A DNA stretch of 64,000 nt from Propionispora vibrioides (GCF_900110485.1 NZ_FODY01000014.1:1-64000); one strand, 5' to 3'; shown: positions 8,227 to 16,850, numbered from the stretch's first letter. The notes: a model not told the origin generated them from the letters alone. Translations and numbers: made by a program.

Positions 8227-8862
8227 TTAGTGAATAAAGTTCATAAATACTTTTTCTTCGATTGCCGGCTCGGGGAAATTTGCTTTGCCGGACTCAACCA
8301 GTTTCAGCAGCCAGGCCATATTTTTACCTAGTATCCGCATAATCTGTTTTCCTTCTTCATCCTGATTGGCTTCGCCGGGTACTGTTCCGTGAATGACATT
8401 CCAATAGTTTGAGGTGGGTACCAGCATTTCGGCATAATTAATGAAATTGTTAAGCTGCTGGTAGGTGGGAAGACCGCCGGAACGTCTGACGGCGACAACA
8501 CTGGCACCTACCTTGTGACGGAGCATACCGCCGTTTACCGAGGTAACATAGAAGGCGCGATCCAAAAAGGATTTCATCGTGCCGGCAATACCGGAAAAAT
8601 AGACGGGAGAGCCGAGAATAATGCCATCGGCCTGTTTCATTTTTTGAATCCATTCGTTTACGGAATCGGTAGCGATAACACATTTTTCATTTAGATTTCT
8701 GGCACAGCCGTTACAGGCAATACAGCCGTGTATAGTCGAGTTACCGACATGCACAATTTCCAGATCGATGTTTGCCTTTTCCAGTTCCTGCGCTACCAGA
8801 CGCAACGCGGTATAGGTATTTCCTTCTTTTTTGGGACTTCCGTTAAATGCGACAACTTTCAT
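8227..8862 (-). CDS. NADPH-dependent FMN reductase / iron-sulfur flavoprotein-type
   Basis: A 211-residue flavodoxin-fold protein. The FMN phosphate loop is visible as FNGSPKKEGNT at the N-terminus, and the family's GSPVYFSGIAGTMKSFLDR follows. Four cysteines in the stretch GCIACNGCARNLNEKC resemble the compact cluster site of archaeal and clostridial iron-sulfur flavoproteins, so a [4Fe-4S] cluster is likely but not certain. Probable role: electron transfer or reduction of quinones, azo or nitro compounds. AAGGAGG eight bases upstream fixes the ATG. It faces the IclR-family gene across a palindrome. Confidence 0.85.
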   Translation of the reverse strand: MKVVAFNGSPKKEGNTYTALRLVAQELEKANIDLEIVHVGNSTIHGCIACNGCARNLNEKCVIATDSVNEWIQKMKQADGIILGSPVYFSGIAGTMKSFLDRAFYVTSVNGGMLRHKVGASVVAVRRSGGLPTYQQLNNFINYAEMLVPTSNYWNVIHGTVPGEANQDEEGKQIMRILGKNMAWLLKLVESGKANFPEPAIEEKVFMNFIH

Positions 8863-8890
8863 ATGTTTTGACCTCCTTGAATATAAAAAA

Positions 8891-8915
8891 TAAACTTCGA
8901 TATTATCGAAGTTTA
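8891..8915. promoter_or_regulatory. 25-bp palindrome and divergent promoters before the IclR gene
   Basis: TAAACTTCGATA (8891-8902) and TATCGAAGTTTA (8904-8915) are perfect inverted arms about one central T. A minus-strand promoter reads TTGACA (8964-8959), 18 bases, TTATTA (8940-8935), placing the palindrome just downstream of the flavoprotein start site. A plus-strand promoter reads TTGCTT (8950-8955), 17 bases, TATAAT (8973-8978) for the regulator. The arrangement suggests the IclR protein represses the flavoprotein gene. Confidence 0.65.
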
Positions 8916-9013
8916 TTTATCTATAGTGAATTAATAATAATCCCAACTATTGCTTTTTGTCAAGAAGCCATGTATAATGCCAGATATAAAAATGGCATCA
9001 TAGCGGAGGTTGT

Positions 9014-9727
9014 ATGAAAACCATTCAATCCATTGACAGAGCGATGCTGATACTGGAGTATATTGCTCAGCATAACAATACATGTACACTTACCGATATT
9101 AGTACGGCCCTGGAATTAAAACTTCCTACCCTCCATGGTTTTTTAGTAACATTGGAAGCCTGGAATGTAGTTAGTAAAAACGGCAATAAATATTCTCTGG
9201 GAGGAAAACTTTTCGAGTTAGGCAAGGTTTTTGAATCCCATTTGTCTGTACAAGCTATACTGCATCCTTATTTAGAGCAACTGGCCGCTGAATTTGATGA
9301 AACCATTTATTTGGCGATACCCAGCAATAAAAAATTGCTTTATATTGATGAAGTGGAGTCTAAGCATCCGTTGCGGTTATCTTCCATTGTGGGGACTACG
9401 GAAGCTTATGAAACGTCAGCTATTGGTATGGCCGTATTAGCCAATTTGCCGGAAGCTTTCTGGCAGGAAACAGCAGCACAAAGCGGTATGGAACTTGAAC
9501 TGCTGCAAAGTAAATTGCTTGACATTCAAAAGAAAGGGTACTATATTCACCGTAAACCCAATTGTGACTGTTATTGTATTGCGGTCGCCTTATCCGGTAT
9601 TCATCATACTACGATTGGTATTAGCATGTTTATTCCTGCTTATCGCTATACAGAAGAACTTGCGCAAAAGGTGATAGATGTAATGGTTAAGATGCGGGGG
9701 AGAATTAGGGCGGAATGGAAACGGTAA
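9014..9727 (+). CDS. IclR-family transcriptional regulator
   Basis: A 237-residue regulator with an N-terminal winged helix (about 5-65; IQSIDRAMLILEYI and LTDISTALELKLPTLHGFL) and a C-terminal IclR effector domain. The latter contains the family pattern around LRLSSIVGTTEAYETSAIG. Three Cys near residues 180-185 (NCDCYCIAV) are unusual for the family and could sense redox or metal. Divergently transcribed from the flavoprotein gene, with the palindrome in between as the likely operator. The ATG follows GCGGAGG. Confidence 0.85.
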   Translation: MKTIQSIDRAMLILEYIAQHNNTCTLTDISTALELKLPTLHGFLVTLEAWNVVSKNGNKYSLGGKLFELGKVFESHLSVQAILHPYLEQLAAEFDETIYLAIPSNKKLLYIDEVESKHPLRLSSIVGTTEAYETSAIGMAVLANLPEAFWQETAAQSGMELELLQSKLLDIQKKGYYIHRKPNCDCYCIAVALSGIHHTTIGISMFIPAYRYTEELAQKVIDVMVKMRGRIRAEWKR

Positions 9728-9772
9728 TAGTCCTTGTTTAAATTAAGGTAGTACCATAAAAGTATAAATCTT

Positions 9773-9818
9773 GTATAACAAATGCTCCGGAGCTTAAAGC
9801 CCGGAGCATTTGTTATAC
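9773..9818 (+). terminator. Long inverted repeat after the IclR gene
   Basis: GTATAACAAATGCTCCGG pairs perfectly with CCGGAGCATTTGTTATAC (18 bp). There is no clear T-run after it, so it may be a terminator or an RNA-stabilising hairpin. Confidence 0.55.
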
Positions 9819-9925
9819 AAAGAGTGATTGGAATTTTTAATTTTGACACTTGCCCTTCCTGACATTATGGTAGTTTCTTTTGATTGAAAACTCTGTAAAC
9901 TCACCCTATAATAAGGCTGTACATG

Positions 9926-10058
9926 ACCAGTGGTCTATTAATTTTGAAGTTGCAATTACTTTACGGATCTTTTTCCGCAAGGCTTCGTTACCAGCGATTT
10001 ACCTTATGAAAAAGCCTCCGTGAATTAATTGGCACTTTCGAAGTTGACGGCCCACTAG
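9926..10058. repeat. Dispersed repeat, family 2, copy A (short)
   Basis: This 133-bp stretch is a shortened relative of 28188-28354. Shared blocks in the same order are TTTACGG…TCCG, AAGGC.TCGTT, AATTAATT.GCACTTT and the ending CCACTAG. The left end (ACCAGTGGTC) is roughly the inverse of the right end (GCCCACTAGT). No ORF inside. It occupies most of the gap between the IclR gene and mtlA. Confidence 0.65.
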
Positions 10059-10126
10059 TACCTTGCACTACTTAAAACATAGGTAAAGCTTGTAAGGACT
10101 TTTTCGTCCCCAAGGAGGAGCCGTGC

Positions 10127-10249
10127 ATGTGGGACAGAGGGAAGGCGATGGCAACGAAGCGGAAGGGAAAAGACTACAGGATGCTTCATGTATTTAGGGG
10201 GGCAGGTACTAATGTACAAATACATAAACAGGAAGGGGCTAGAAAATGA
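10127..10249 (+). CDS. 40-codon ORF in frame with mtlA and separated by one TGA
   Basis: A strong Shine-Dalgarno (AAGGAGG, 10112-10118) lies eight bases before this ATG. The ORF ends with TGA at 10247-10249, immediately before the mtlA ATG and in the same frame. The end of the peptide (NVQIHKQEGARK) loosely resembles the N-terminus of the second mannitol permease (VVQMPEGSIRAK). It may be a leader peptide coupling translation to mtlA, or an N-terminal part of mtlA cut off by a mutated codon or read error. Confidence 0.35.
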   Translation: MWDRGKAMATKRKGKDYRMLHVFRGAGTNVQIHKQEGARK

Positions 10250-11638
10250 ATGATCACAAGAGCTAACATTCAGGCATTTGGCGGATTTCTCACAGGCATG
10301 GTGTTGCCTAACATTGGGGCCTTTATTGCCTGGGGGCTGATTACGGCGCTGTTTATTCCAACAGGCTGGGCTCCCAATGCCGACATTGCCAAACTGGTAG
10401 GACCGATGATTGTGTACCTGCTGCCGATGCTCATTGGCTATACCGGCGGCAAGGCGATAGCCGGTACCCGGGGCGGTGTCATGGGAACGATTGCCACCAT
10501 GGGAGTTATTGTCGGTTCCAGTATACCCATGTTTATCGGTGCGATGATCCTGGGCCCGTTAGGTGGGTATGTCATCAAAAAGTTCGACGAAAAAATGGAA
10601 GGCAAAATTCCGGCCGGTTTTGAAATGATTGTAAACAATTTCTCCATCGGTATTTTAGGCATGATTCTGGCTGTTGCCGCCTATAAGACTATCGGGCCGG
10701 CTATTTTAGCGGTGAATGAGGTTGTCAGGGTGGGAATTGAAGCACTGGTACAGGCTAATTTGCTGCCTTTGCTGTCGATCTTTAATGAACCGGCCAAGGT
10801 CTTATTCCTCAATAACGCCATTGACCAGGGAATTTATGCACCGCTTGGTGTGCAGGCTGCTTTGGAGCAGGGTAAATCTATCTTCTTTATGGTCGCCTCC
10901 AGCCCTGGACCCGGCTTGGGTTTATTACTGGCCTACTGGATGTTTGGCAAAGGAGTCAGTAAGGAATCAGCGCCTACGGCTATCATCATCCACTTCTTTG
11001 GCGGTATTCACGAATTATATTTCCCTTACGTTCTAATGAAGCCCAAAATGATTGTGGCCATGATTCTGGGCGGCATGAGCGGTATTCTGACTTTCCAGGC
11101 TTTTGGCGCCGGGTTGGTTGCCTTCCCTTCACCGGGCAGTATTATTTCCTTTCTGGCAATGACTCCCAAGGGAGGCTATCTGGCAACATTAGCCGGTGTG
11201 GCGGTCGGCACGGCCGTATCATTCGTAGTATCTTCCTTCTTGTTGAAACTGGATACGCAGGAAGTAACGGAAGAAGACTTCGCGTCCTCCAAGGACCTTA
11301 TGCAGCAGCTTAAAGGAAAAAAGACGGCAACCAGTGTTACGGCGACTCAAACTGTGGCGAAAGATATCAATTTAATTGTGTTTGCCTGTGACGCCGGCAT
11401 GGGATCAAGTGCCATGGGCGCTTCCGTATTGCAAGAAAAGCTGAAAAAGTCCGGTGTGGATGTAAAAGTAATGAATACATCGGTAGAAAAAATTCCACAG
11501 GACGCCGATTTGGTGATTTGCCATGAAAGCCTTTTGGAGCGAGCAAAACGGGCCGCCGCACATGTGGAATTTATTACAATCAAAAACTACGTTGCGGCAC
11601 CGCAATATGATGACCTGGTAAAACGGCTTTCTCATTAA
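10250..11638 (+). CDS. mtlA: PTS mannitol-type permease, EIICB
   Basis: A 462-residue permease that imports and phosphorylates mannitol (or a related hexitol) to the 1-phosphate. Residues 1-340 are the EIIC channel: GGFLTGMVLPNIGAFIAWGL, PMLIGYTGGKAIAGTRGG, and the family GIHE motif as GGIHELYFPYVLMKP. Residues about 370-462 are EIIB with the phosphocysteine in VFACDAGMGSSAMGAS. There is no EIIA domain; that is supplied by the separate mtlF. The annotated start lacks about ten N-terminal residues that other MtlA proteins have. GGAAGGGG lies eleven bases before ATG 10250, while a closer ATG at 10246 is in another frame and stops after six codons. Confidence 0.92.
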   Translation: MITRANIQAFGGFLTGMVLPNIGAFIAWGLITALFIPTGWAPNADIAKLVGPMIVYLLPMLIGYTGGKAIAGTRGGVMGTIATMGVIVGSSIPMFIGAMILGPLGGYVIKKFDEKMEGKIPAGFEMIVNNFSIGILGMILAVAAYKTIGPAILAVNEVVRVGIEALVQANLLPLLSIFNEPAKVLFLNNAIDQGIYAPLGVQAALEQGKSIFFMVASSPGPGLGLLLAYWMFGKGVSKESAPTAIIIHFFGGIHELYFPYVLMKPKMIVAMILGGMSGILTFQAFGAGLVAFPSPGSIISFLAMTPKGGYLATLAGVAVGTAVSFVVSSFLLKLDTQEVTEEDFASSKDLMQQLKGKKTATSVTATQTVAKDINLIVFACDAGMGSSAMGASVLQEKLKKSGVDVKVMNTSVEKIPQDADLVICHESLLERAKRAAAHVEFITIKNYVAAPQYDDLVKRLSH

Positions 11639-11648
11639 AATAAAAAAA

Positions 11649-11755
11649 GGCAAATACAACGACTCGGGAGTGGAGTCCCGTTAGTTGCATTGCCTGGCTA
11701 CTGAACAGCGGTTTTTGATGTATAGTTTCCCGCTACCATAAAGGCCGCTGTTCAG
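11649..11755. promoter_or_regulatory. Two inverted repeats between mtlA and mtlR
   Basis: The first hairpin (11649-11694) has GGCAA…TTGCC outer and CGGGA-GT/AC-TCCCG inner arms; its A-run is on the left, so the T-run lies on the minus strand. The second (11701-11755) has CTGAACAGCGG and CCGCTGTTCAG arms around an AT-rich centre. They may attenuate read-through from mtlA to mtlR or include an MtlR operator. Confidence 0.45.
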
Positions 11756-11803
11756 ATAACAACAAGTAGAGAGTTTCCGGTTTAACGCGGAAGGAATGGT
11801 GTT

Positions 11804-13885
11804 ATGGATAAGCAAGTAATGGCTATTTTAGAATTATTACTCAGTGAATATGAATACATCACGTATAGTTATATTTCGGACAGATTGGATATCAGTGTCC
11901 GGACGGTTGCCCGGCATATCAAGAGTCTGGAAGGGTATTTTCATAATCACCGTATCCAAGTTGACACCAGACGCGGCGAGGGAATCCGGTTAATTCTCCC
12001 TGACGAAGAACGAACGAAGCTGAAAAAACTGGTCAATAAGAATGACAGCAGCGGGTTACCGGCTGTTGAGCGTAAAATCGTCCTGATTTGTGAACTGCTA
12101 GGCCTGCAGGAACCGGCAAAATCGTATTATTTTTCATCGGCTTTAAAAATATCACTCGGTACGGTTGGCCGGGACCTGGAGGAAATAGAGCCATGGTTTT
12201 CCCAGCAAGGGCTGGTTCTTGTACGCTGTCGTGGCAACGGTCTCTTTGTGACAGGCGCTGAGAAAGCTTTTCGGGATGCCATCGTTAATTTGCTGATCAG
12301 CCATATTGATACGAGGAATATTCATTACAGCTATATTGAGTTTATGGGTCCTGACTTCTTTAAAAAGGAGCTATCGCGCTATACCAAAATCAAGCTGGCC
12401 GGATTGATGGATGGCCACCTGCTCGAAAATATCAAGAAAATAGTAGATAACTATGATAAGAATATCAAAGAAACACTTGTGGATGAATCATACTTTAAGC
12501 TGATTTTGCTATTAGGCCTGATGGTCCAAAGACAGGAGAAAGAACTTGTCCTGGACCGGGAAAACGTACAGGCGGTCAAAAGTTTTACCCAATACGATTA
12601 TATCATAAAACTGCTGCGGGTTATTGAAAAATATTACAATCTGACTCTGCAGGACTGCGACGTATACAACATTTTGATTCATTTTGTGGCGGCGCGCCGG
12701 CGACAGGGCCTGGCCTTAGAACAGTCGCAGGCTGACAGCCAACTGGCGGAGCTTGCTTACAAGATCATCAATAATATTCAGCAGGAATTGCAGGTCAAAC
12801 TTGACTATGACAAAGATTTGTTGAAACGGCTGCTTGACCATCTAAAGCTGTTAATGATCCGGGCCAGTATGGAAGTGAAGGTGACAAACAATTTTCTGGA
12901 ACCGATTAAGACCGATTACCGACACATTTTTGAGGTAGTAAAAAAACATATTGCTTTTTTGGAAGAGGTTATCGGTAAGCCGGTCAGCGACGAGGAAGTG
13001 GGCTATATTACCATTCATTTTGCCGCATCGCTGGTTGCCCTGGAAAACAATGCAAAATCAATCCGGGCTATCGTGATCTGCATGAGCGGCATTGGCACTT
13101 CCAAAATACTGGTGGAAAAAATCAAACAGGAAGTTAAGCCGGTGAATATTGTGGCGACCATATCCAGTCATGCGATCAATGAAATTGAACTGTCGGAACA
13201 GGGGATTGATTTAATTATTTCTTCCGTGAAGATCGAAACCTTTATCCTTCCCGTAGTCGTGGTCAATCCACTGCTCAGGGAGGAAGACAAGCTGCGGTTG
13301 AACCGGAAAATCAATGAAATTGAAGAACGGAAAAACATTGTTTCCATTACGAAAAGAGTTACCGATAAGGCAGTTCAAACCAAGCAGCCCGAGACTGGTG
13401 GCAAGGATACGGGATATTATCTGGCGCTCATTCATCGACTGCTGGAGAATTTTTACTATCAGTACCGGCTTGTTGTGAAAACAAAACAAGAATTGATTGG
13501 CCACATCGCGAGGACCATTGTTGATACCGAGGTCCTGCAGGCAACAATTTTAAGAAATCTGCTTAAGAGAGAGGAATACGGCAGTACGGTCATTGATGAG
13601 AAAGGCCTGGTTTTATTGCACTGCCGGGCCGGTGATTGCCTGCGGGTGGGGATTGCCAGACTGGCTGTTCCGGTCGACGATTTGACTAACGATCCGCCGG
13701 CGAAAATCCGCACCGCCTTTATTGTTGTTCTGCCACAGGAAGATGATGACCGGATCGTAGAAATGGTCAGCCAGATCAGTAAAGCCTTAATCGTTGATAA
13801 AACATTCTTATATGAGGTTTGTGACGGGAATAAGGAAATAGCGGTAGAAAGCATCAGTCGCATTCTGTTTAACTTTATATCATAA
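11804..13885 (+). CDS. mtlR: MtlR-type PRD transcriptional activator
   Basis: A 693-residue PTS-controlled regulator. Domains in order: DNA-binding HTH (1-60; RLDISVRTVARHIKSLE), a second Mga-like helical region (80-170), PRD1 (about 185-290), PRD2 (about 300-405, with YITIHFAASL), an EIIB-Gat-like domain with phosphocysteine (ICMSGIGTSKILVEK, about 425), and a C-terminal EIIA-like domain (about 540-690, with the His in LVLLHCRAGD). In B. subtilis MtlR, EI/HPr phosphorylation of PRD2 activates and EIIA/EIIB-dependent phosphorylation inhibits; the same logic is expected here. It lies between mtlA and mtlF, so it probably controls the whole cluster. Confidence 0.9.
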   Translation: MDKQVMAILELLLSEYEYITYSYISDRLDISVRTVARHIKSLEGYFHNHRIQVDTRRGEGIRLILPDEERTKLKKLVNKNDSSGLPAVERKIVLICELLGLQEPAKSYYFSSALKISLGTVGRDLEEIEPWFSQQGLVLVRCRGNGLFVTGAEKAFRDAIVNLLISHIDTRNIHYSYIEFMGPDFFKKELSRYTKIKLAGLMDGHLLENIKKIVDNYDKNIKETLVDESYFKLILLLGLMVQRQEKELVLDRENVQAVKSFTQYDYIIKLLRVIEKYYNLTLQDCDVYNILIHFVAARRRQGLALEQSQADSQLAELAYKIINNIQQELQVKLDYDKDLLKRLLDHLKLLMIRASMEVKVTNNFLEPIKTDYRHIFEVVKKHIAFLEEVIGKPVSDEEVGYITIHFAASLVALENNAKSIRAIVICMSGIGTSKILVEKIKQEVKPVNIVATISSHAINEIELSEQGIDLIISSVKIETFILPVVVVNPLLREEDKLRLNRKINEIEERKNIVSITKRVTDKAVQTKQPETGGKDTGYYLALIHRLLENFYYQYRLVVKTKQELIGHIARTIVDTEVLQATILRNLLKREEYGSTVIDEKGLVLLHCRAGDCLRVGIARLAVPVDDLTNDPPAKIRTAFIVVLPQEDDDRIVEMVSQISKALIVDKTFLYEVCDGNKEIAVESISRILFNFIS

Positions 13886-13896
13886 GTCTGGGGGAA

Positions 13897-14343
13897 ATGG
13901 ATATGGAACAAACTATTTTATTGCCGGAAAATATTGCAATCAACCTGGCAACCACATCAAAGGAAGCAGCGATTATAGCGGCAGGGAACATGCTGGTAGA
14001 TAGGGGTTATGTGCGCAAATCCTATATACAGGGCATGCTGGAACGGGAAACAGTTTGTAATACGTATATCGGCAATGGCGTTGCCATTCCTCACGGAACT
14101 CATGGAGCTAAACAGGAAATTCTCCGGTCCGGGATTGTTGTGCTGCAGTATAAAGAAGGAATTGACTATAACGGAGATAAGGCCTATTTAGTCATCGGCA
14201 TAGCCGGTGCCGGCGACGATCATCTGGCGATTCTGTCCCGAATCGCCCTAACTATTCAAGATATGGCTACGGTCAACCGTTTGGTACAGACCGAGCAGGC
14301 TGCTGAAATATATGAAACTTTATTAAAACTTAATGAAGTCTGA
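13897..14343 (+). CDS. mtlF: PTS mannitol-specific EIIA
   Basis: A 148-residue phosphocarrier that takes phosphate from HPr and passes it to EIIB of MtlA. The active His lies in NGVAIPHGTHGAK, the family signature, and ILLPENIAINL at the start matches MtlF. It begins 11 bases after mtlR; ATG 13903 (MEQTIL) is an equally possible start. It is the only mannitol-type EIIA in the window, so it may also serve the EIICB at 25801, whose cluster has none. Confidence 0.92.
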   Translation: MDMEQTILLPENIAINLATTSKEAAIIAAGNMLVDRGYVRKSYIQGMLERETVCNTYIGNGVAIPHGTHGAKQEILRSGIVVLQYKEGIDYNGDKAYLVIGIAGAGDDHLAILSRIALTIQDMATVNRLVQTEQAAEIYETLLKLNEV

Positions 14344-14360
14344 GAAAGTGAGGAAAGCAT

Positions 14361-15086
14361 GTGGGAAAGGCAGAAATGATAAAGCAAGAATTGGTAGAAA
14401 TTTCTCCTTCGCTGATTTGTACGGACCTGTGCAATGTGGCTGAGGAAGTACAGCAATTGGAAGCGCTCGGCATTCGTTCGCTGCATGTCGATTTAATTGA
14501 CGGCCACTTCAGTCCCAGCATGCCGTTGGGGCTGGCTACAGTGGCACAATTGCGTAAACGGTGCCGAATGGATTTTGATGTACATGTTATGGCTACCGAT
14601 AATGAGTTTTTTATTAGGGAATTGCTGGCTATCGGAGTGCAAAGTATTACGTTCCATTATGAGGCGGCTTTTCATGTGGAACGGCTGCTGCAACTGATTA
14701 AGGCAGCCGGCTGCCAGGCAGGAATTGCCCTGAATCCGGCGACTCCTTTGTCGGTGCTGGATTATGTGCTTGAACACTGTGATTATGTATTGCTGATGTT
14801 GATTAGTCCGGGCTATGCCGGAAACCAGGGGGAGGCCATGGTGCCCTATGCTCTGCGAAAGATTGAGGAATGCCGGCAATATATCCGGCGCAGCGGCCGG
14901 GCGACGCGAATTATGGTGGATGGGCGGGTTTCCCTGGAGGCTATTCCGGCGGTGGTTGCTGCCGGGGCCGACTGCCTGGTGGCCGGAAGCACCAGCCTAT
15001 TCAGCCGGGAACGGACTCGGGCTGAAAACTACCGTCAAATGAAGGACAAAATTGCCCAGGGTCTGGCGGCGAGGAATTTTTCGTGA
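14361..15086 (+). CDS. Ribulose-phosphate 3-epimerase family protein (AlsE-like)
   Basis: A TIM-barrel sugar-phosphate epimerase of 241 residues. Metal ligands and acid-base residues of the RPE family are present: HVDLIDGHFSPS, DVHVMA, the GYAGNQG phosphate region (GFGGQ in standard RPE), and MVDGRVS. Departures from housekeeping RPE, notably LISPGYAG, fit the D-allulose-6-phosphate 3-epimerase branch. It is not a hexulose-6-phosphate synthase, which lacks this metal site. Gene order mtlF - this - PHI-like - mtlD, with tight spacing, indicates one operon. It could interconvert fructose 6-phosphate and allulose 6-phosphate; substrate is inferred only. The start is GTG 14361 after AGGAAAG, or ATG 14376. 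Confidence 0.8.
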   Translation: MGKAEMIKQELVEISPSLICTDLCNVAEEVQQLEALGIRSLHVDLIDGHFSPSMPLGLATVAQLRKRCRMDFDVHVMATDNEFFIRELLAIGVQSITFHYEAAFHVERLLQLIKAAGCQAGIALNPATPLSVLDYVLEHCDYVLLMLISPGYAGNQGEAMVPYALRKIEECRQYIRRSGRATRIMVDGRVSLEAIPAVVAAGADCLVAGSTSLFSRERTRAENYRQMKDKIAQGLAARNFS

Positions 15087-15100
15087 AAGGATGGGTGACT

Positions 15101-15658
15101 ATGAGTTACCGGGAGACGTATCAAACGATTCTGGAAGAATGCGAAACGGCACTGGGAAAAGTGAAGGAAGACGATGTGAAGCAATTTATTGAGCTGCTGC
15201 TAGAGGCAGAGAAGGTCTTTTTCATTGGTGTCGGCAGAGTGAAGCTGGCGGTGGAAGCCTTTGCCAAACGGCTGGCTCATTTGGGCATTGCTACTTATAT
15301 TGTCGGTCAGATTACTGAACCGGCGATGACCGATAAGGATATGCTGGTAGTGGCATCAGGCAGCGGCGAATCGCTGGTTCCGGTAGCTATTGCCCGTAAG
15401 GCAAAACAAATCGGTGGCAAAGTCGTTCACCTGGGATCTAATCCACAAAGTTCATTGGCACCGATTACCGATTTGATGGTGAGAATTCCCGTCCAGACCA
15501 AGCTGTATTTAGCCGATGAAATCCAGTCCCAGCAGCCCATGTCGAGTTTGTTTGAACAAACGCTGCTGCTTTTGGGCGATACCATTGCCAAAATGATTGT
15601 GGAAAAAGAACAAATTGAGCTTAAAAGTCTGTGGCAGTTTCATGCCAATTTAGAATAG
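15101..15658 (+). CDS. SIS-domain isomerase, 6-phospho-3-hexuloisomerase-like
   Basis: A 185-residue single SIS-domain protein. VFFIGVGRVKLAVEAFAKRL and DMLVVASGSGES are the phosphosugar-binding motifs of the HxlB/PHI family, and length and ending (LWQFHANLE) also fit. PHI interconverts fructose 6-phosphate and arabino-3-hexulose 6-phosphate in the RuMP formaldehyde pathway, but the partner synthase HxlA is not here. Sitting in a mannitol operon next to an epimerase suggests a different use of the 3-hexulose phosphate. An upstream GTG/TTG in frame at 15083 exists, but ATG 15101 gives the family N-terminus. Confidence 0.8.
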   Translation: MSYRETYQTILEECETALGKVKEDDVKQFIELLLEAEKVFFIGVGRVKLAVEAFAKRLAHLGIATYIVGQITEPAMTDKDMLVVASGSGESLVPVAIARKAKQIGGKVVHLGSNPQSSLAPITDLMVRIPVQTKLYLADEIQSQQPMSSLFEQTLLLLGDTIAKMIVEKEQIELKSLWQFHANLE

Positions 15659-15680
15659 CGGCAGGGAGATGGATACTTTG

Positions 15681-16850
15681 ATGAAGGCGGTGCATTTCGG
15701 CGCAGGCAATATTGGGCGTGGTTTTATCGGCAGCCTGCTGCACCATTCGGGCTATGCGGTTACTTTTGTCGATGTTAACAAAACGTTGGTGCAGGCCTTG
15801 CGTGAGAAGAAAAGCTATGAAGTGGTATTCATTGATGAACAGGACGGCAGGGAAGTCATTTCCGGTGTTTCGGCTCTTGATGCCGGTGAGGAACAGGCAG
15901 TTATTGAGGCCATTGTCAAGGCTGATTTGATTACCACGGCAGTATTTGTGACCATGCTGGACCATATTGCCGGTGCCATTGTCAAGGGCTTGCGGGAAAG
16001 AATAAAGAAAAATCAAAAGCCCTTGCATATTATGGCCTGTGAAAACGCGATTAACGCCAGTTCGGTTTTAAAAGCGGCGGTTTACCGGCAGCTTACACCG
16101 GCAGAACAACAGGCGGTTGAAGGAGTAATCGGCTTTCCTAATGTAGCCATTGACCGGCAGGCGATAAACAGGCAACAAGGAGAGATAACGACAGCCTATG
16201 TGGAACGGTTTTATGAAATGACCGTTAATGAAAGTCAGTTGATTGACGGTATAAAACCGCTGCAGAATGTCAGCTATGTGCGGGATCTGGAACCATATAT
16301 TGAAAGAAAGCTGTTTTTAGTCAATGCCGCCCATGCCATAACAGCGTATATGGGTTATTTATACCAGTGTGCAACCATCCAACAGGCGTTGGAGCAGCCG
16401 GAAATTCTAACCGTTGTAAACCGGGCGTTGGCGGAGACCGCTTGCCTGTTACAGGTGAAACACGGATTTTCCCCGGTAGAGTTACAAACGTATATTCAAA
16501 CGTTACTGCGGCGGTTTGCCAATCCTTTATTATCTGACCAGATAGCAAGAGTGGCCCGCTCACCCCTTCGTAAGCTGGGAATGAATGAGCGCCTTGTTGG
16601 TCCGGCCAGGCAACTGCTAGCCAGAAATCTGCCGGCCGAGTATGTAAGTATGGGGATTGCGGCTGCTTTGCTGTATGATGCGGAGCAGGATGAGGAAGCG
16701 GAACAATTGCAAATCTATTTGAGGGACAACGGTCTGGAGCAAACTTTGCTACACTACAGCGGTTTGGACAAGGAAGAGCCCCTGCTGAATTTGATTAAAG
16801 CAAAACTGGATGAGTTACGGAAATTAACGGGAAGGACTGGCAGGATATAA
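15681..16850 (+). CDS. mtlD: Mannitol-1-phosphate 5-dehydrogenase
   Basis: NAD-dependent enzyme that oxidises mannitol 1-phosphate to fructose 6-phosphate, the step after PTS uptake. The Rossmann motif HFGAGNIGRGFIG at the N-terminus is the MtlD signature. HIMACENAINAS, GFPNVAIDR and KLFLVNAAHAITAYMGYL (catalytic region with Asn/His) are also present; 389 residues matches the family. ATG 15669 directly abuts the Shine-Dalgarno AGGGAG, so I prefer ATG 15681, which gives MKAVHFGAGN. It is the last gene of the mtl operon. No clear terminator follows. Confidence 0.95.
   Translation: MKAVHFGAGNIGRGFIGSLLHHSGYAVTFVDVNKTLVQALREKKSYEVVFIDEQDGREVISGVSALDAGEEQAVIEAIVKADLITTAVFVTMLDHIAGAIVKGLRERIKKNQKPLHIMACENAINASSVLKAAVYRQLTPAEQQAVEGVIGFPNVAIDRQAINRQQGEITTAYVERFYEMTVNESQLIDGIKPLQNVSYVRDLEPYIERKLFLVNAAHAITAYMGYLYQCATIQQALEQPEILTVVNRALAETACLLQVKHGFSPVELQTYIQTLLRRFANPLLSDQIARVARSPLRKLGMNERLVGPARQLLARNLPAEYVSMGIAAALLYDAEQDEEAEQLQIYLRDNGLEQTLLHYSGLDKEEPLLNLIKAKLDELRKLTGRTGRI

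Noticed and set aside
14361-15658. RuMP formaldehyde-fixing pair (HxlA-HxlB)
   Set aside because: The first protein has RPE/AlsE metal motifs (HVDLIDGHF, DVHVMA), not those of hexulose-6-phosphate synthase.
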